Below, piece by piece: positions 1 to 11,745 of a stretch of DNA of 64,000 nucleotides (position 1 is its first letter; every line of letters starts with the position of its first letter). Made by a program: the position numbers and the translations under genes. The DNA is from Sarcocystis neurona (taxonomy: Eukaryota > Apicomplexa > Conoidasida > Eucoccidiorida > Sarcocystidae). Below the pieces are notes generated by a model. That model searched no databases. It had not been told where the DNA came from and worked only from the letters and a program-made list of their open reading frames with translations. Location of the stretch: assembly GCA_000727475.1 (NCBI GenBank), contig KL647288.1, forward strand, positions 2,507,226-2,571,225. Direction: 5' to 3'.

Positions 1-3000
1 GGCCTGCTGGACACATGTGCTAGCGGTGTGTGGGAAGACCCCTGGCCATAACTGATCGGACACAGACAAACAGACCCTTGGACGCCGACCATCGTCTTGT
101 CCACGAGAACTCCACGTACACGCCTCTACGGGAGACGCACAAATTCATCTGCACGCATGTATACGCAGATGAATGGAAGCGTATGGATGACCATAAACAG
201 AACATATATATATGTATATGTACTGTCTCCATGTAACCTTTCTTGTGGATGTTTTTACATATATATATATAAATATGTACAAAATATATGTGTGTAAGTA
301 TAAGTTCCGAGTAACCTTTCGTGTAGGCGCCTGCACACGAAAACATACAAATATAGGTTGTTTCGTGTAATCTTTTTCACAGACACACTTCTCGTTGAAA
401 GCGGCGTGCAAGAACTGCCGGCGGATGCAACTGCTGCAGTCTGCGAGTGGCGACCACTCGTCTGCAACTGCTAGGTCTCGCTCCTGCATTCTCCGAGGCA
501 GAGACTTGCACAGAGAATTTGAAGTGCACACTACAAATTACCAGCAACAAAGCTGGTCTGCTGCTTGCACATGCGTTCTTTTTGAAATTGTCGAAGGCAT
601 GAAGCAACACAGGAACTCCGTCCAGATTATCGTCGCGCGCAGGGCTGTCGCGCACCCTACACGCTTACACACGGCGGGAAACGTGAAAAAATAGACGCAC
701 GCATACGGTGACCTGCGTACGTCTTGCGTAGGCCGAACTACTGACTTTTTTCTCCTGACGACACACGCCCCTTCAGGAGGATTTCGCGAAGGTACGCAAA
801 AAAAAAAAATATTAGATACACACACACGTACACACACGTGAGCAGAAAAATGTAGAGCGAGCCGCACAGAACCGACTGTAACTAGTCAGCAGCGAGGACT
901 TCCCGCGCGCGCTTTGCGTTTCCTCCCTCCTCAGCCGCAAAATAGCCGATGTGTGCAAATGCTTAATACGCTGTAGATGTAGGTACAGACAGTGTGCCTG
1001 GGGAGGTGGGAAGAAGTGCAGACTGGCTCGAGATAGCGATCGCGTCGCTGTGCCTCGTCCGCGGGTCTCTACGAATTTTGTCGTGATACAACGTGTGTGT
1101 GTGTGTGTGTGTGTGTGCGCTTCTGCGTGTGCGACTATGCGCGTGTGCACACAAGGGCGCCACAGTGCGCAGTGACTGAGATGTAGGAACTTCCCCGCAG
1201 CTGCTGCTGGGCGGATCCGAGCCTGTTCTGGTGCGGCAGCTACAGTAGTAGCTGCATCAGCAGCAGTCAGAGACAGAGCGAGCAGGCTTCATACGTTTCT
1301 TTGCCAGCACACGTGGCTGCGCCTAGCGTGTCTACTTGGTGCGACCCCACAGGAGCTTGGAGGCGACGCGCTTCTCGTAGGAGAGCCCTCGTAGAGAAGA
1401 CTCTTTCAACACGCAGGTTCGGGCGCTTCCTCCCCTGCAGAGAAACGGCGTCGAGCCACTCGCGTGGACGTGCAGACGCCCCAGTGTTACTTGTCTGAGT
1501 CTTTGACCGAACACCCGCGCGTACACTTATATGGACTGAAATATGGTTAGGTATGGAATTACGAATCCACGATCATAGAGTTTTTATCCGGACACCAACA
1601 TGTCTATACTAATCTGCGGATTATTGTATATCTATATATATGTCTCTCTACGTACATACATACTACTGTATTTCTCCACGAGTAAATGTATATATGTATA
1701 CATATATATACATATATATACATATATATACATATATACATATTTACATGTGCACATGCAGTCTTGCACATAAAATTTTTTCTTAAGTTTGCCAAATGGA
1801 CGAAACGTTTCTTGTGTGCACGCGCATGCTGATTGACAACTGCAGCACATCCGCAGCCAGCCAGGCGTCTGCTGATCGCACTTGAACATCAATGAGACGT
1901 GCTGCTGCTGCTGCGAAGGGGTGTTGCTACTGCGAAGTGCTGTTGCTACTGCGACGTGCTGCTGCTACTTCTGCGAAGTGCTGCTCTTAGTGCGAGGTGT
2001 TGCTGTTGCTGCTGCTGAACCTCGTGCTGTCCCCTGCTTTCTTTGCTGTGTGACTGTGCTACTGCTTCCGTCACAGTTATTAGCGTCTCTGCTGCGGCTG
2101 TTGTTGCTTGTGGTGGAGATTTGCTAGAGCCGCTGCTGTTCGAGGGCTGCTGTCTGAGTAGCTGTTGCTGCCGGAGTGGCTGGTGACGCTTCCTGTGTTT
2201 GAGCTGTCAGTGCTGCTGCTGGCTATTGAACTACTGTTCCTGCCGTTGCCACTCTTCGCGTCCCTCTTATTCCTGCTGCTTCCGCTTTGTTCACATGGCT
2301 TCTGCCAAGGAGCGCGAATTCTTTCTGCTTCTGGTCTTGGTGCGGCTCGTGCGCCTTTGTCCCTGTGATTAATACTATTGCTGCTGGATATGGGACAGCC
2401 TTGTTGCTGCCGTGGCTGGGACTGCGTGAGAGTGACGGCTGGTGCTGCCGCTACTGGTCTTACTCCTTCGCCTGTTGCTTTTTTATTTGTTGCTGGTGCT
2501 GCTTGTGCAACTGTTACTGCTGCTGCGAGTTATTTACGGCTGCAGATCCTGGCTAGTTTCTGCTGGAAGTCGTGTTCCTCCGGCTGTTTCTGCTAGCGCC
2601 GCCTAGGGCTTTGCATTCCGCTACAGCCGCTCCTGCTTCCGCTGCTGTGCTCCTCCTGATGCTGCTGCTGCTGCTATTGCAGGTCCCGTTCCTTCGCGCA
2701 TATACGTGTACCCGACAGTCACTCCCTCAGCAGTTGCACACCGGCCTTTCTTCTAAGCTTTGCTCGCTTCTTCTGTCTCCTCCTTTCTCCTCTCTGCCTC
2801 TTTTGCCTAATCTGTGGAGGGCAAGATGGCAGGGAAAATGCCAGGCATTATACAAAATGATGTACGGTGTTTTGGCGTGGTAATAGTGAAGAAGGATATC
2901 TGTACTCACGTGCTCACACGCCCGTGTGGTGATCCCTTGTCAACATTTTAAACGTAATTATGCACGTGTGTGCCATTTTAAAAGTAATCAGACATATGTG

Positions 3001-3100
3001 TGCAGAGACTGTAGAAACACACACACATGTCATTTGCACCGTTGTAAATTGGGTTAGTGACGCGATGACTGCATGCCCGTGTGTGCAGCCGCCGCATGCA
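1..3100. other. Repeat-rich stretch without a recognised gene
   Basis: This stretch holds scattered TA and CA microsatellites, a GT run near 1089-1118, TA/CA-rich DNA near 1625-1760 and a CTG-rich block at about 1890-2690. Every open frame is short and encodes either microsatellite peptides (Tyr-Ile, Cys-Val) or Leu/Cys runs read from CTG/TGC. I see no conserved protein motif on either strand. It may contain introns or a 5' flank of the unknown plus-strand gene to the right. Confidence 0.5.
1890..2690. repeat. Degenerate CTG/TGC/GCT trinucleotide repeat block
   Basis: About 800 bases are dominated by imperfect CTG units on the plus strand (CAG on the minus strand). Plus-strand frames read poly-Leu or poly-Cys with stops. 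No minus-strand frame stays open over the block. The arrangement resembles CTG-oriented repeats seen inside introns of the clearly identified peptidase gene at the right end of the window, so it is more likely non-coding than an exon. Confidence 0.7.
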
Positions 3101-3109
3101 GAAAAATGC

Positions 3110-3618
3110 TGGCGTATCTCTTCCGTCTCTCTAGTTTTCCGCTTCACTTGCTCTTCCTTCTCGTCTCTCCTTCCCTTTTCACTTCTTTGTTCAGGTCCTT
3201 CCTTCACCTTCCATCCCTCCCCTCACTTTTCCATGTTCTCTCCCATCCGCCGTTCTCTCCACTGTGTGCTAGTTTCCCGTTACACCAGCTGCTGCTGTCA
3301 ACACACTTCACTGACGGCGACCGCTTCTTTTCTGAGGTCGGTTTTCTTCTTCGTCCCGTCTACTTTTGTTTTCCTCTCGCACCTGCCTTTCCTTGTCCTT
3401 ACCCTGCTTGGAGGGGCGGCTCCTTCCGCTTGTGGCGCTTGCCTTCTGCATCGTCCCGATCCACTTCGCTTTCCTGTGTCGCTTTTTTCTGATCTTCTCC
3501 TCTCGCTCACGTCTGCGTTTGCTTTCTCTCTCTTCTCCATGCAGCTCTCCTTCCCTGTCAGCCGCTGGCCTCCTTCTTCCTGCTTGCTCCCTTCTCTTTC
3601 CTCTTGTGCTACACGCAG
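3110..3618 (+). repeat. Long polypyrimidine (C/T) tract upstream of a splice acceptor
   Basis: About 500 bases are almost pure C and T on the plus strand, ending in ACACGCAG at 3611-3618. In the SBPase and peptidase genes of this window, similar but shorter C/T-rich tracts lie directly before verified acceptors (before 42896 and before 63217). By analogy this tract is probably the 3' end of a plus-strand intron. The open frames crossing it (Ser/Leu/Phe rich) are composition artefacts. Confidence 0.55.
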
Positions 3619-3761
3619 TTTTCTCCTCGTGCGACTCCCTCAGAATCGACGAGTAAATTTCCGTTCGAGCAGGTGTTGCGCTGCAACAAGTCGGCTCAAC
3701 GTGTGCCTACGCATTTCGCTCGATATGACGCCCAGGCTCTCCTACGCCGCCGAAGACTAAC
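3619..3761 (+). CDS. Candidate internal exon of an unrecognised plus-strand gene
   Basis: The segment follows a ~500-base polypyrimidine tract ending in CAG and is closed by a consensus donor GTATGT at 3762. One frame is open throughout and gives a mixed-composition peptide of about 47 residues containing FEQVLRCNKSAQRVPTHF and ending in a basic LLRRRRL cluster. It contrasts with the microsatellite peptides on either side. I do not recognise a family. It could belong to the same gene as the polyGln exon at 6.4-7.3 kb, but no phase link could be proved. Confidence 0.3.
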
Positions 3762-3824
3762 GTATGTACCTATCCGCAGTAGTTTATCTCTAGAACCTAC
3801 CACGCACCACCGCTGTATACATAT

Positions 3825-3990
3825 ATATACAGTACACAAACTACGTGTCTGTGTGCTCCATACAGATTACATATATATACATGGTACACATACTGTGTAT
3901 CTGTGTGCTCCACATACACAATATATATAGGTAGTACACATACTTGGAAAATGTGTGTGCCCACCTACATCCTCGCTATGTGTGTGCTAC
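3825..3990. repeat. Degenerate ~60-bp tandem repeat
   Basis: Three diverged copies of a unit containing GTACACA, a CTGTGTGCTCC-like core and a TATATATA run lie in tandem (for example CTGTGTGCTCC near 3850 and again near 3902). They lie directly after the candidate exon and are probably intronic or intergenic. Confidence 0.45.
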
Positions 3991-4622
3991 ATCTACAGAC
4001 GGAAATATATGCTACATCCACCACACACCAGGCGTGTGTGCACTTGTATCTTTATAAGTAGACGCAAGGGCTACTCTCTCCTTCTGGGCAGCGGGAGTGT
4101 CACACAGGCACAGAGCGACTCTACACAAGCAGGCCATGCACCTCCCTCGACGGAGTCGATCCCGCGGCATAAAACGGTTTGACCTGCGCACATGCGTGTG
4201 AAGACACTCCCGTTCAACTGCCACCTGTGCGTAGACAAGTACAGAGGCTTCCGTATGTTCGTTTCTCGTTTTCTTCTGCACACGTATGTACGCATCGCTT
4301 CCTTCCGTTGTCTCTCTCTCTTTCCTCCTTTTTCTTTTTTCTGTCTCTTTCTGTCCTCCTTTTCTGCACGGGCGTGTCTGTGCCTGTGCAGGGGGGAGAT
4401 GTATGTATATGGTGGTGCACCTCTGCGCGGCACAACAGGGCGAGGTGTATGGACACCGCGCAGGTTTCTTGTGAATTGCCACGTCCACTTCTGGTTGCTT
4501 CAAGCGAGCCAGACTCTCAAAACGCGGCAACAAAGTGCCTTTTTCTGGCCTGACGGCTGACTTGCTGTCTGCGCAGCAGCAGAGAAGACGCTGTTTACTT
4601 CGGCAGGAGAGACTGCAACAGT

Positions 4623-4955
4623 TCAGGTGTCTGAACACCGCGTCCCGTGTGAGGAGAGGCCAAACAGCGAAGTAGAGAGTGCGAGAGTCTGTGTGCGACA
4701 GGGCGCGTCCTCTCTCAGCGCCAGATGAACTGCTCTTTTCTTCTTTTTCTCTTCCGCCGCCGCGCGCAGCTGCTTCACTGCCTGCTCCTCATGTTGCTGT
4801 TGCTGCGTTGTTTCTCGTTTGACTACGTTAGAGAAGAAGTGAAGAACGCGAAGCCAGTGCAGCGCGTGCAGGTAGCGAGTAGCAGCAGCACTTGAAAGAG
4901 AATCAGCACCGGAAGGTGGCGCAAAAGAAAGCTCAGCAACAGCAGCTGCTGCCAC
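4623..4955 (-). CDS. Weak minus-strand ORF, 110 codons
   Basis: An open frame gives a mixed-composition peptide with a Lys/Glu/Gln-rich stretch (KRETTQQQQHEEQ, EEKKKKRA). It could be a short exon of a minus-strand gene. CAG repeats to its right lie on the minus strand between about 4.98 and 5.35 kb, which by the coding-strand pattern seen elsewhere would support a minus gene. The plus-strand reading of the same region as an intron is equally possible. No family is recognised. Confidence 0.18.
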   Translation of the reverse strand: MAAAAVAELSFAPPSGADSLSSAAATRYLHALHWLRVLHFFSNVVKRETTQQQQHEEQAVKQLRAAAEEKKKKRAVHLALREDAPCRTQTLALSTSLFGLSSHGTRCSDT

Positions 4956-4984
4956 GCCGTAGCTGCTAGCGGCTGGCGCTGCTC

Positions 4985-6420
4985 GTCCGCTTCTCCTTTT
5001 CGTGCTGCTGCTCCTGCTGCTGCAGCAGCACTGCCTGCTCTTGCTGCCTCTCTTCCGCGCTGGCTTCGACTCCTGTTGCTGCGTCGCTGGCCGCTGCTGC
5101 TGCTGCCTTTGCTTCTTCTACTCGTCAAACGCGTTCCGCAGCTGCCCGGGCGCTGGCAGCGACTGTCGCTGCTCGCGCGTGTTTTTGTTGCCCGCCGCTG
5201 CTGCTTCCTTCCAGCTGCTGCTGCTGCTTCTCGGTAGCTGTACGCTGCATTTGCTTCTGTTCTTTCATTTCTTGTCGCAATCACGACGCAATGCAACGTA
5301 CCACTGGCTGTCTCAGCTCTGCTGTTGCTGCTGCTGCTGCAGCATCTGGCTGTCTTGCCGCTGCTGCTGCTCTTCCTTGCCCCTGTGGCACTTCCGTAGG
5401 CATGCACCCCACTGGTAGATGTGTTGGTGCTTTTCTTCCATCAGCACCAGCTGCTGCTGCTATCCCTGTCTCGGCAAATGCCGCTGCTTTATCTGTCGCC
5501 GCTGCTGCAGCAGTCGGCAGGGCTCTTGCTTCCGCCCTCCGCTGTCACGCCGCTGCTACGCAGCCCGAGACAGCAACCCGTGTAGCTGCCTTCTTTTCTC
5601 CTGCTTCGCTGGCCGTTCCTGCTGCCTCAACGTCCTGTGCACGTTTTCCCACTGCTTCTTCTATTCCCCTCCCTGCTGCTTCTCCTCCAGCTCCTCATCC
5701 TGCTGCGTTCCGCTTTGCTGCTATTGCTCGGCTCTGCGCCGCCGCTGCTAGACCCGCCTCTGCTGCTGGCTTTCCGCCCCCAGCCCTTGCTGCGTCCTCA
5801 TCGTCGTCTGCTGCTGCTTCTCTTCTTCCTCCTGATGCTGTTTCTTTGGGCTCTGCAATCGCGTCCGTCTCTGCTGGTTCTCCCCCTCTTCCGCCAGCAG
5901 CAGCTCCTCCTCTTGTTGCAGCTCCGTCCTCAGCTTCTCTTGCCTCTCGTCCCGCTGCTCCTGCTGCTACGTCCGCTTCTTCCCGCTTTTCGCTCCCACC
6001 TGCAGCTCTTTCTTCTTCTCCTTTCTTCGGTCCTGCTGCTCCTGTTTCTCCTTCGGTGGCTGCTTCTCCTCCTCCGGCGGCGGCTACCTCTTCTTCACGC
6101 AGAACCTTGAATGCTCCCGTATCTTTTGCTGCTACTGCCGCATGCAGGTTCACGTCTCCTCCCGTCTCTCTGCTCTTTCTTTCTGTTCCTTTTTCTATCC
6201 GCCGTCCCGTTGCGTGCTTTTCTTCTTCTCTTTGGTTTTCTTCTCCAGTTTCTCGAACCCTTCCTTCACATCCCCCTGTCTGTTTCTCTTCTTCCTTTTC
6301 TTGGTTCTCGTATCTGATGCGTCGTCGCACTGCTATTCCCTCCACTTCCTCCTCTTCTTTCTCTTCGTCGGCCCATTCGTCTCTCCCGTCCTTTCCTTCC
6401 TTCTGCTTCTTCTGTACCAG
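4985..6420. repeat. CTG/GCT-rich block grading into a C/T tract
   Basis: The plus strand is dominated by CTG/GCT from 4985 to about 5550 and by Ala/Ser/Pro-type GCT/TCT/CCT codons and C/T runs up to 6420, ending in TACCAG. A plus-strand frame is open from 5291 into the next exon, and a Glu/Ala-rich minus-strand frame is open from 6345 to 5695. The two cannot both be real. Because CTG-oriented repeats plus a C/T tract occur at the ends of proven introns here, an intron of the plus gene is my preferred reading. An Ala/Ser-rich exon is the alternative. Confidence 0.45.
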
Positions 6421-7264
6421 AGGCTTCTCGTCCGCTGCACCGGGTGCTGCTGCTGCGGCAGCGGTCGTGGCCGGCTCCCCACACCAGCAGCAGCAGCAAC
6501 AGCAGCACCGCGTGCCACGGTTGGGTGTGTTGCTGCAGCTGGTGCGGCGGCTGCAGCGGCACTGGAGGAGTCAGAGTCTGCTGCAGCGAGTTTGTTTATC
6601 TTCGCTTTTGCTGAACAGTTGCTTTATTCTTTTCATGTCGCGCCGCCTGTGGAAGGAGCAGCATGGAGGAGAAAAACTCTGGGAAGCAGAACTCGTGAGC
6701 AGCAGCAACAAAGCAGCAGATTGGCGCTGCTTCCACCTGCATAGAATCTTTTTTAATCAGTGCAAGACCTACCCTCTGCTGCAACCGCTTTCCCCACACC
6801 ACAGTGACACAGACAACGTCGCCGGCGTTTGCCACGCCCCCCCGCAGCAGCAGCCGCAACACCAGCAGGGAGCGCTGCGGCAGGGAGAGGGGCATCAGAA
6901 AAAGCAGCCGCCGCAGCCACAGGAGAAGGAGAAGAAGGAGGAGGAAGAGCAGATGGAAGAGCGGAGAAGGCAGCTGCTGGTGCCTGTCGATCCCCTGTGC
7001 ACGGAACTGGAGCGGCAGCTGCTGCAGTGCAGAGAGGAAATAGCGTCTCTGATTCCTGCAGGGCAGGAAACGTACGCGATGCAGGAGATTAACGACATCA
7101 CAAATCGCCCGCCGTGGATGAAAGAGCGGCCCATATACACTCAGTACTTTGAGCGAAAGAAAAGGAAGCGACTCCCGCAGCAGCAGCAACAGGAGCAGCA
7201 GCAACACAAGCAGCAGCAACAGGAGCAGCAGCAACACAAGCAGCAGCAACAGCAGCTGCAATAG
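6421..7264 (+). CDS. PolyGln exon of an unrecognised plus-strand gene
   Basis: The frame is open from well upstream to a stop at 7262-7264. The best protein-like part is encoded at about 6890-7170: a Lys/Gln/Glu-rich charged stretch, then a non-repetitive segment including DPLCTELERQLLQCREEI and PPWMKERPIYTQYFERKK, then polyGln with Glu and His-Lys interruptions. The middle segment has the look of a conserved short motif flanked by homopolymer insertions. CAG lies on the plus strand as in proven exons of this window. The start is uncertain: the acceptor at 6420 is one choice, and an ATG near 6636 (MSRRLWKEQ) is another. The true 3' end could be a donor before the stop. I do not recognise the family. 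Confidence 0.42.
7175..7260 (+). repeat. 30-bp tandem repeat encoding Gln/Glu/His/Lys units
   Basis: Two near-identical 30-base units encode a QQQEQQQHKQ-type repeat at the end of the polyGln exon. It is an in-frame minisatellite nested within CAG repeat DNA. Confidence 0.7.
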
Positions 7265-8110
7265 GAGCGGGAACAGCAGGAGCGGCAGAGGAGCATCAGC
7301 AGTAAAAGCAGCAGCACTGGGAGAACGAACAGCAGCAGTGGCGTCAGCTGCGACAGCAGCACCAGCAGCAAGGAGAACCGCAGGAGCGTCAGCCGTTGAG
7401 CAGCAGAAGCAGCACCACCAGCAGAACAACAGCTACACGAGACGGATCGGCAGCAAAAGCAGCGGCGGCAGCAGTCACAGCAGTGGCAGCAGCAAATGTA
7501 GGAGTGACCCATGTGCAGTAACGCAGCAGCAGCAGCAGGAGATGCGCAGGAAGCGCCACGTCTTTGAGGACAGCCGCCGCCGAAGAAAGACGAGGAGCAG
7601 CAGCAAGAAGAGGGGAGCGGCGCCAGCGACGCTGCCGACAGCAATGCGCGCAGCGGAAGCGACAGAAAGAGGAGAGGCTGTTGCCAAGTCCTGCTACTGC
7701 GGCTGCTCCTTTTTTGGATGCACCAGGAAGGCACAGCTCTGCAGGCTGTTGCACAAGGCTACGGTGTTGACGCAGCGGCTGTTGCTGCTGCTCTGTAGCG
7801 GCTGCTGCTGCTGCGGAGTGCTGCCGCTATTGCTTTAGTAGAGTTGCTGCGGCTGCTGCTGCTTCAAACTGCTACAGGAAGAGAGTCCTGGAGCTTCAGC
7901 AGCTGTAGATCTTTCTTATGCGAGGCAGCGTTGTCCGCTCCTTTGTCTCGTCCTCGTGTGCGGCGCGTGCGCACCCTTGCTGCCAGTGCTGCCGCAGCGT
8001 TGCTGTTGCAGCGAGGCCGCTGCTGTTGCTGCTTCTCTGAGGAGGAGCTGCTGCTGGGGCCGTTGCTGCTCCTGCAGGTTCCTTCGCGTGACAGTTGGTG
8101 CTGCTGACGA
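7265..8110. repeat. CAG block switching to CTG block
   Basis: From 7265 to about 7700 the plus strand is CAG/AGC-rich (Ser/Arg/Gln frames). From about 7740 to 8110 it is CTG/TGC-rich. No frame encodes a recognisable domain. The first half may be exon or 3' UTR of the polyGln gene; the second half resembles the CTG-type introns seen elsewhere. Confidence 0.5.
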
Positions 8111-9941
8111 GAGGTGGCAAACGAAAGCTGCTGCTGTTGCGGTTCGCGTACCGGTCCCGCTGCTGCTCTTGCAGCAGCTCGCGGCGAGCGTAATAAGGTG
8201 GGGGACGGAAGAGGAGGAGGAGGAAGAATCGCGGAAGGATAGCCCGTTCTCCGCCCATCTACATGCAGAGGTGCTACAGGAGCGGCCTGTATATTTCCTG
8301 TCTTGCAGCAGTTCTTTTTGTCTTGTGGGTATACTACAGCCATACAGTCAAGTTCTCTCTCTCTACTCGAGTATGTACATCCACATATATACGTAGACAC
8401 CATCTTGCGTAAACTCCACGTGAGTACAAGTGCGTCATGCCCTCGCAGCAGGGATGATGTCTCAGCGAAACACGTGCCGACGACTCACGTTTGTGTACAC
8501 ATCTTTCTACGCGCAATTCTCTATACAGGATAGCTAGGCAAATATCAGGTGTACATACGTATACATGTTTGTATGTATATGTAAATTCTCAACGTATAAA
8601 GATCTGTACATACATGCATATAGAGCACAGCACAACGGTCCCTACATGCGTCGAAGGGACACGTCTTTGCCGGAAGCCACGTGGAAGTGTCCTCTCGTCG
8701 AGCAAGACCGCAGACATCTGTGCAGGACCACATTTGAATTTTCACGAGGCAGTTGGGGGGCGTAAATCGTCCGCTCGCAGATCCAGACCTGCGCGACGCA
8801 CGTGAGAAGCCGGCTGTCTTTGTCTTCTGCAGCTCCTGCTGCTGCGTTTGCGTGTTATTCCTCTGTACACATTTGGGCTTTAATATATACGTACATATTC
8901 CTCCACGTACAGAGTGTATAGGTCTATGCGTACATACATCTATACACGTGTGTAGCTATATATACAATTATACATATATACGTATATGTATATATATATA
9001 TGTGTCTATATGTATATATCTATGTGTATGTATCTATTTATGTACGTACGTCTATATGGTGAATATATATATATATATATATATACATGTACATATGCAT
9101 ACGTGTAGGGGTCGATGTATACATATGTATATGTATATATGTGTATATATTTGCTTGTGTGTACGTGAGTATCAATGAGTGTAGGCGTACGAGTGTCTAC
9201 CACTCGGTGGGCCTCTTCTTCCGGGCATACGGCGGCCTCTGCGTGGCGTCGAGAAAGTAGCGGCATGAAGTGCGTAGGAGATTCGAGAGTCGCTTCTGTA
9301 TGCGGGAGCTTGTGGAACACGTCGCTTCTGCAGAGGGACGGGACTCGTGTCTGTGTCTCCGTGTGGATAACCTGCGGAAGAACTGCACGCGACGCATCTC
9401 TGTGTAGTATCGCCGGAAGTCTGCAGAGGGAGAGGTCTTGCACCGTAGGCCTCCTGCCCCGTCCAGGCGTGCACTCCGTTGTTTTTCTCGCAGGTTATAT
9501 CTGCGTGCTTATACATGTATACGTTGATGGAAGTGCGCAAGAAGAACATGCGTGTCTCTAAGAGTGTATATGTATGTATATATATGCGACTTATCGCTAG
9601 TTTTGTGTATATGTGGATATATGTATGTGTGCGCCCAAGTAGATGCAGGCGGGTGCAGTGTCTGTCTGTCTGCGTCTGATATATCTACGTACACCGACAG
9701 CTTCGTACGTGCGTGATTATTCTGCATGCGGACACATAGAGTGATGCGTTATCACTTGGGGGAGCGCCGTATTGCGGTTCGTCGCGCGGGCCGCTCGCTG
9801 TACGGGAAGAAGTTGGACGGAAAGAGGAAGCGTCCGGGATGACCGCTACTGCTGCTGCGCTGCTGAGCCGCTAAACGAGAAAAAAAAGATGGCACTTCGC
9901 AGACATGAGGGCAGCATGGTTTCTGCTACTCACAGTTGCAG
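8111..9941. other. Microsatellite-rich gap
   Basis: The segment is made of TA, GTATGT and CA-type repeats, densest at 8940-9150 where TATATATA runs encode Tyr-Ile peptides. The patch at 9180-9480 is non-repetitive and carries competing open frames on both strands, but no family is recognised. Confidence 0.5.
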
Positions 9942-10083
9942 GCAGCAAATTGAGCTTATCTCTTTGCTGAAGCAGCAGCAGAAGCACTGCAGGACTCAGC
10001 GCTACGCCAGCCGGGAGGATGCGAGGAGGGGGGAAGATGTCGCCGAGGGCGGCAACTCGCAGCAACTGACTCTGGCAGACAGG
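9942..10083 (+). CDS. Candidate exon with Gln/Lys/Arg-rich peptide
   Basis: After TTGCAG the frame encodes QQIELISLLKQQQKHC followed by RYASREDARRGEDV and QQLTLADR, closed by a possible donor GTATGG at 10084. The composition is mixed and charged, unlike the flanking repeats. It may be a further exon of the plus-strand gene of 3.6-7.3 kb. Function unknown. Confidence 0.3.
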
Positions 10084-11711
10084 GTATGGATAGAAAAGCA
10101 TCTTGTTCACAGAACGTTTCCCAGAGTGTGCGACCGCGCCTCTAGACGTCTATTTCATTCTCTCGCATTATGTTCATGTACATGTTTACACTTATGTATG
10201 TGTGTGTACGTGGAGAGCTGCGTACACTTGGGTTCACCTCCGCGTGGGCACACGTCTGTATACACCTGCGGATACGCAGTTATTGATGTAAGCGTGGCTG
10301 GTTCTATCTATCTATGTACTTCGGGGCACGAGTGACACTTAGGTATTTCGCCTGACAACATATCTTCCCGTACAGACACGGAGGCGGCATTGCATGAGCA
10401 CGTGCGGTTTTGTCTAGAGGTATTTAGTGATTCACACATAGAGAGAATGGGGACGGGGAAAAGTGCAGAGAGAAAAAATAGAGAAATAGAGAGAATAGCG
10501 AGAGAAGTAGAGGGAGGTGAACACAGAGGAAATGGGTGCAGAAGTGTGTGTGTGCGTACAGGTTGCTGTTGAATACATGTGGAAGACCTGCGTTTGGTGG
10601 AGATGCATGCATAGAAATATACACACACGTATATACGAGCTGCATACGCACGTGCGAATACACGTGCGTGGAAGTGTATAGATACGTATTTTGGCGTACT
10701 ACTTGCAAGCCTGAACCAATAGGTGTGTCTACATACACGGAAGTGGTTGCCGTGCGGGTGTAAAAGTGCGCACGTGTTTGGGAACAATCCCCTGCGTGAC
10801 GCCTTCGCGATGTCTGCACATCTTCAGCTGGAGGCTACCTCGCACTGTTCTGCATATTCCCCAGTTCTGTGTAGTGTTGTTTTTCCCTGGTGTTGTCAGC
10901 TCGTGAGTTCTTGAAAATTGAAGTCATTCGCTGGAACCTTCGGAAGCACCCTCGATGGCGGGAGGTCGCCGCCACCTACGAACGCATGTGCTGATGCGGC
11001 GTAGCTACATTGCGTCTCCGGTGTACGTATATTCCAACTCCGTACTTCATCGTGGACGTCACATGGGAGACGTTTCCTGTCTTCTACCAGCTGCAACCGG
11101 TGCCGCGGAGGCAGACAGTTAGGAAGAGGCGGGGAATGCAGGAGGGAAGAATGTGGAACAAGAAAGATTAGAAAAAGGACAGAACGCAGCAATGAGGGAG
11201 AGAGAAGAGAGGGAGCAAGTTCTTATAGTGTGAATATTAAGACGACACTTCCTGCTCGTGTCTCCTCTACGGCTAATTCTTTTACTCGCACTGACCGAAG
11301 CGGTTCAAGCACCATCTCAGATTTCTCCCCGGAAGTTTTAATTTGTCGTTCTTTGCAAAAACGCTGTAGGAAGTAGCTTGTTGTTACATCACAAAAGTGG
11401 AGCCAATAATATTCTGATGGTTGCTACTTTTCCCTGTCACTACTAGCAGTTCTGTAGACGCGACATGCAGTAATTACTATTGTCTCGCCCCGCTGATGAT
11501 TAAACAGAACGGTTTCGAAACGAGGGAGGAAATCAATTCAACTGGTTCAGCCTCCCGTCTTCCACACTTCTTTTCCCACGTGGATAGACGTGCTCGCACT
11601 CTCTCGTCCGCACGAAATTCCACGTATACACACGTATGTGAATAAAAGAACTACAGAGGTAGAGAGAGGAAATAACGATGGAGGAAAAACTATCTACGTA
11701 CAAATATATAC

Positions 11712-11745
<34 letters not shown>

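Noticed and set aside
5695..6345. Glu/Ala/Gly-rich minus-strand ORF, 216 codons
   Set aside because: It is the reverse complement of a GCT- and C/T-rich block, where both strands stay open by composition. The plus-strand exon to its right and the end-of-intron texture favour the plus strand, though this is not settled.
6596..7429. 277-codon minus-strand ORF rich in Leu
   Set aside because: It is CTG-coded poly-Leu antisense to the CAG exon on the plus strand, which has a non-repetitive charged segment.
8753..9178. 141-codon plus-strand ORF with Tyr-Ile-Cys repeats
   Set aside because: The second half is TA/GTATGT microsatellite; no protein-like segment remains after removing it.
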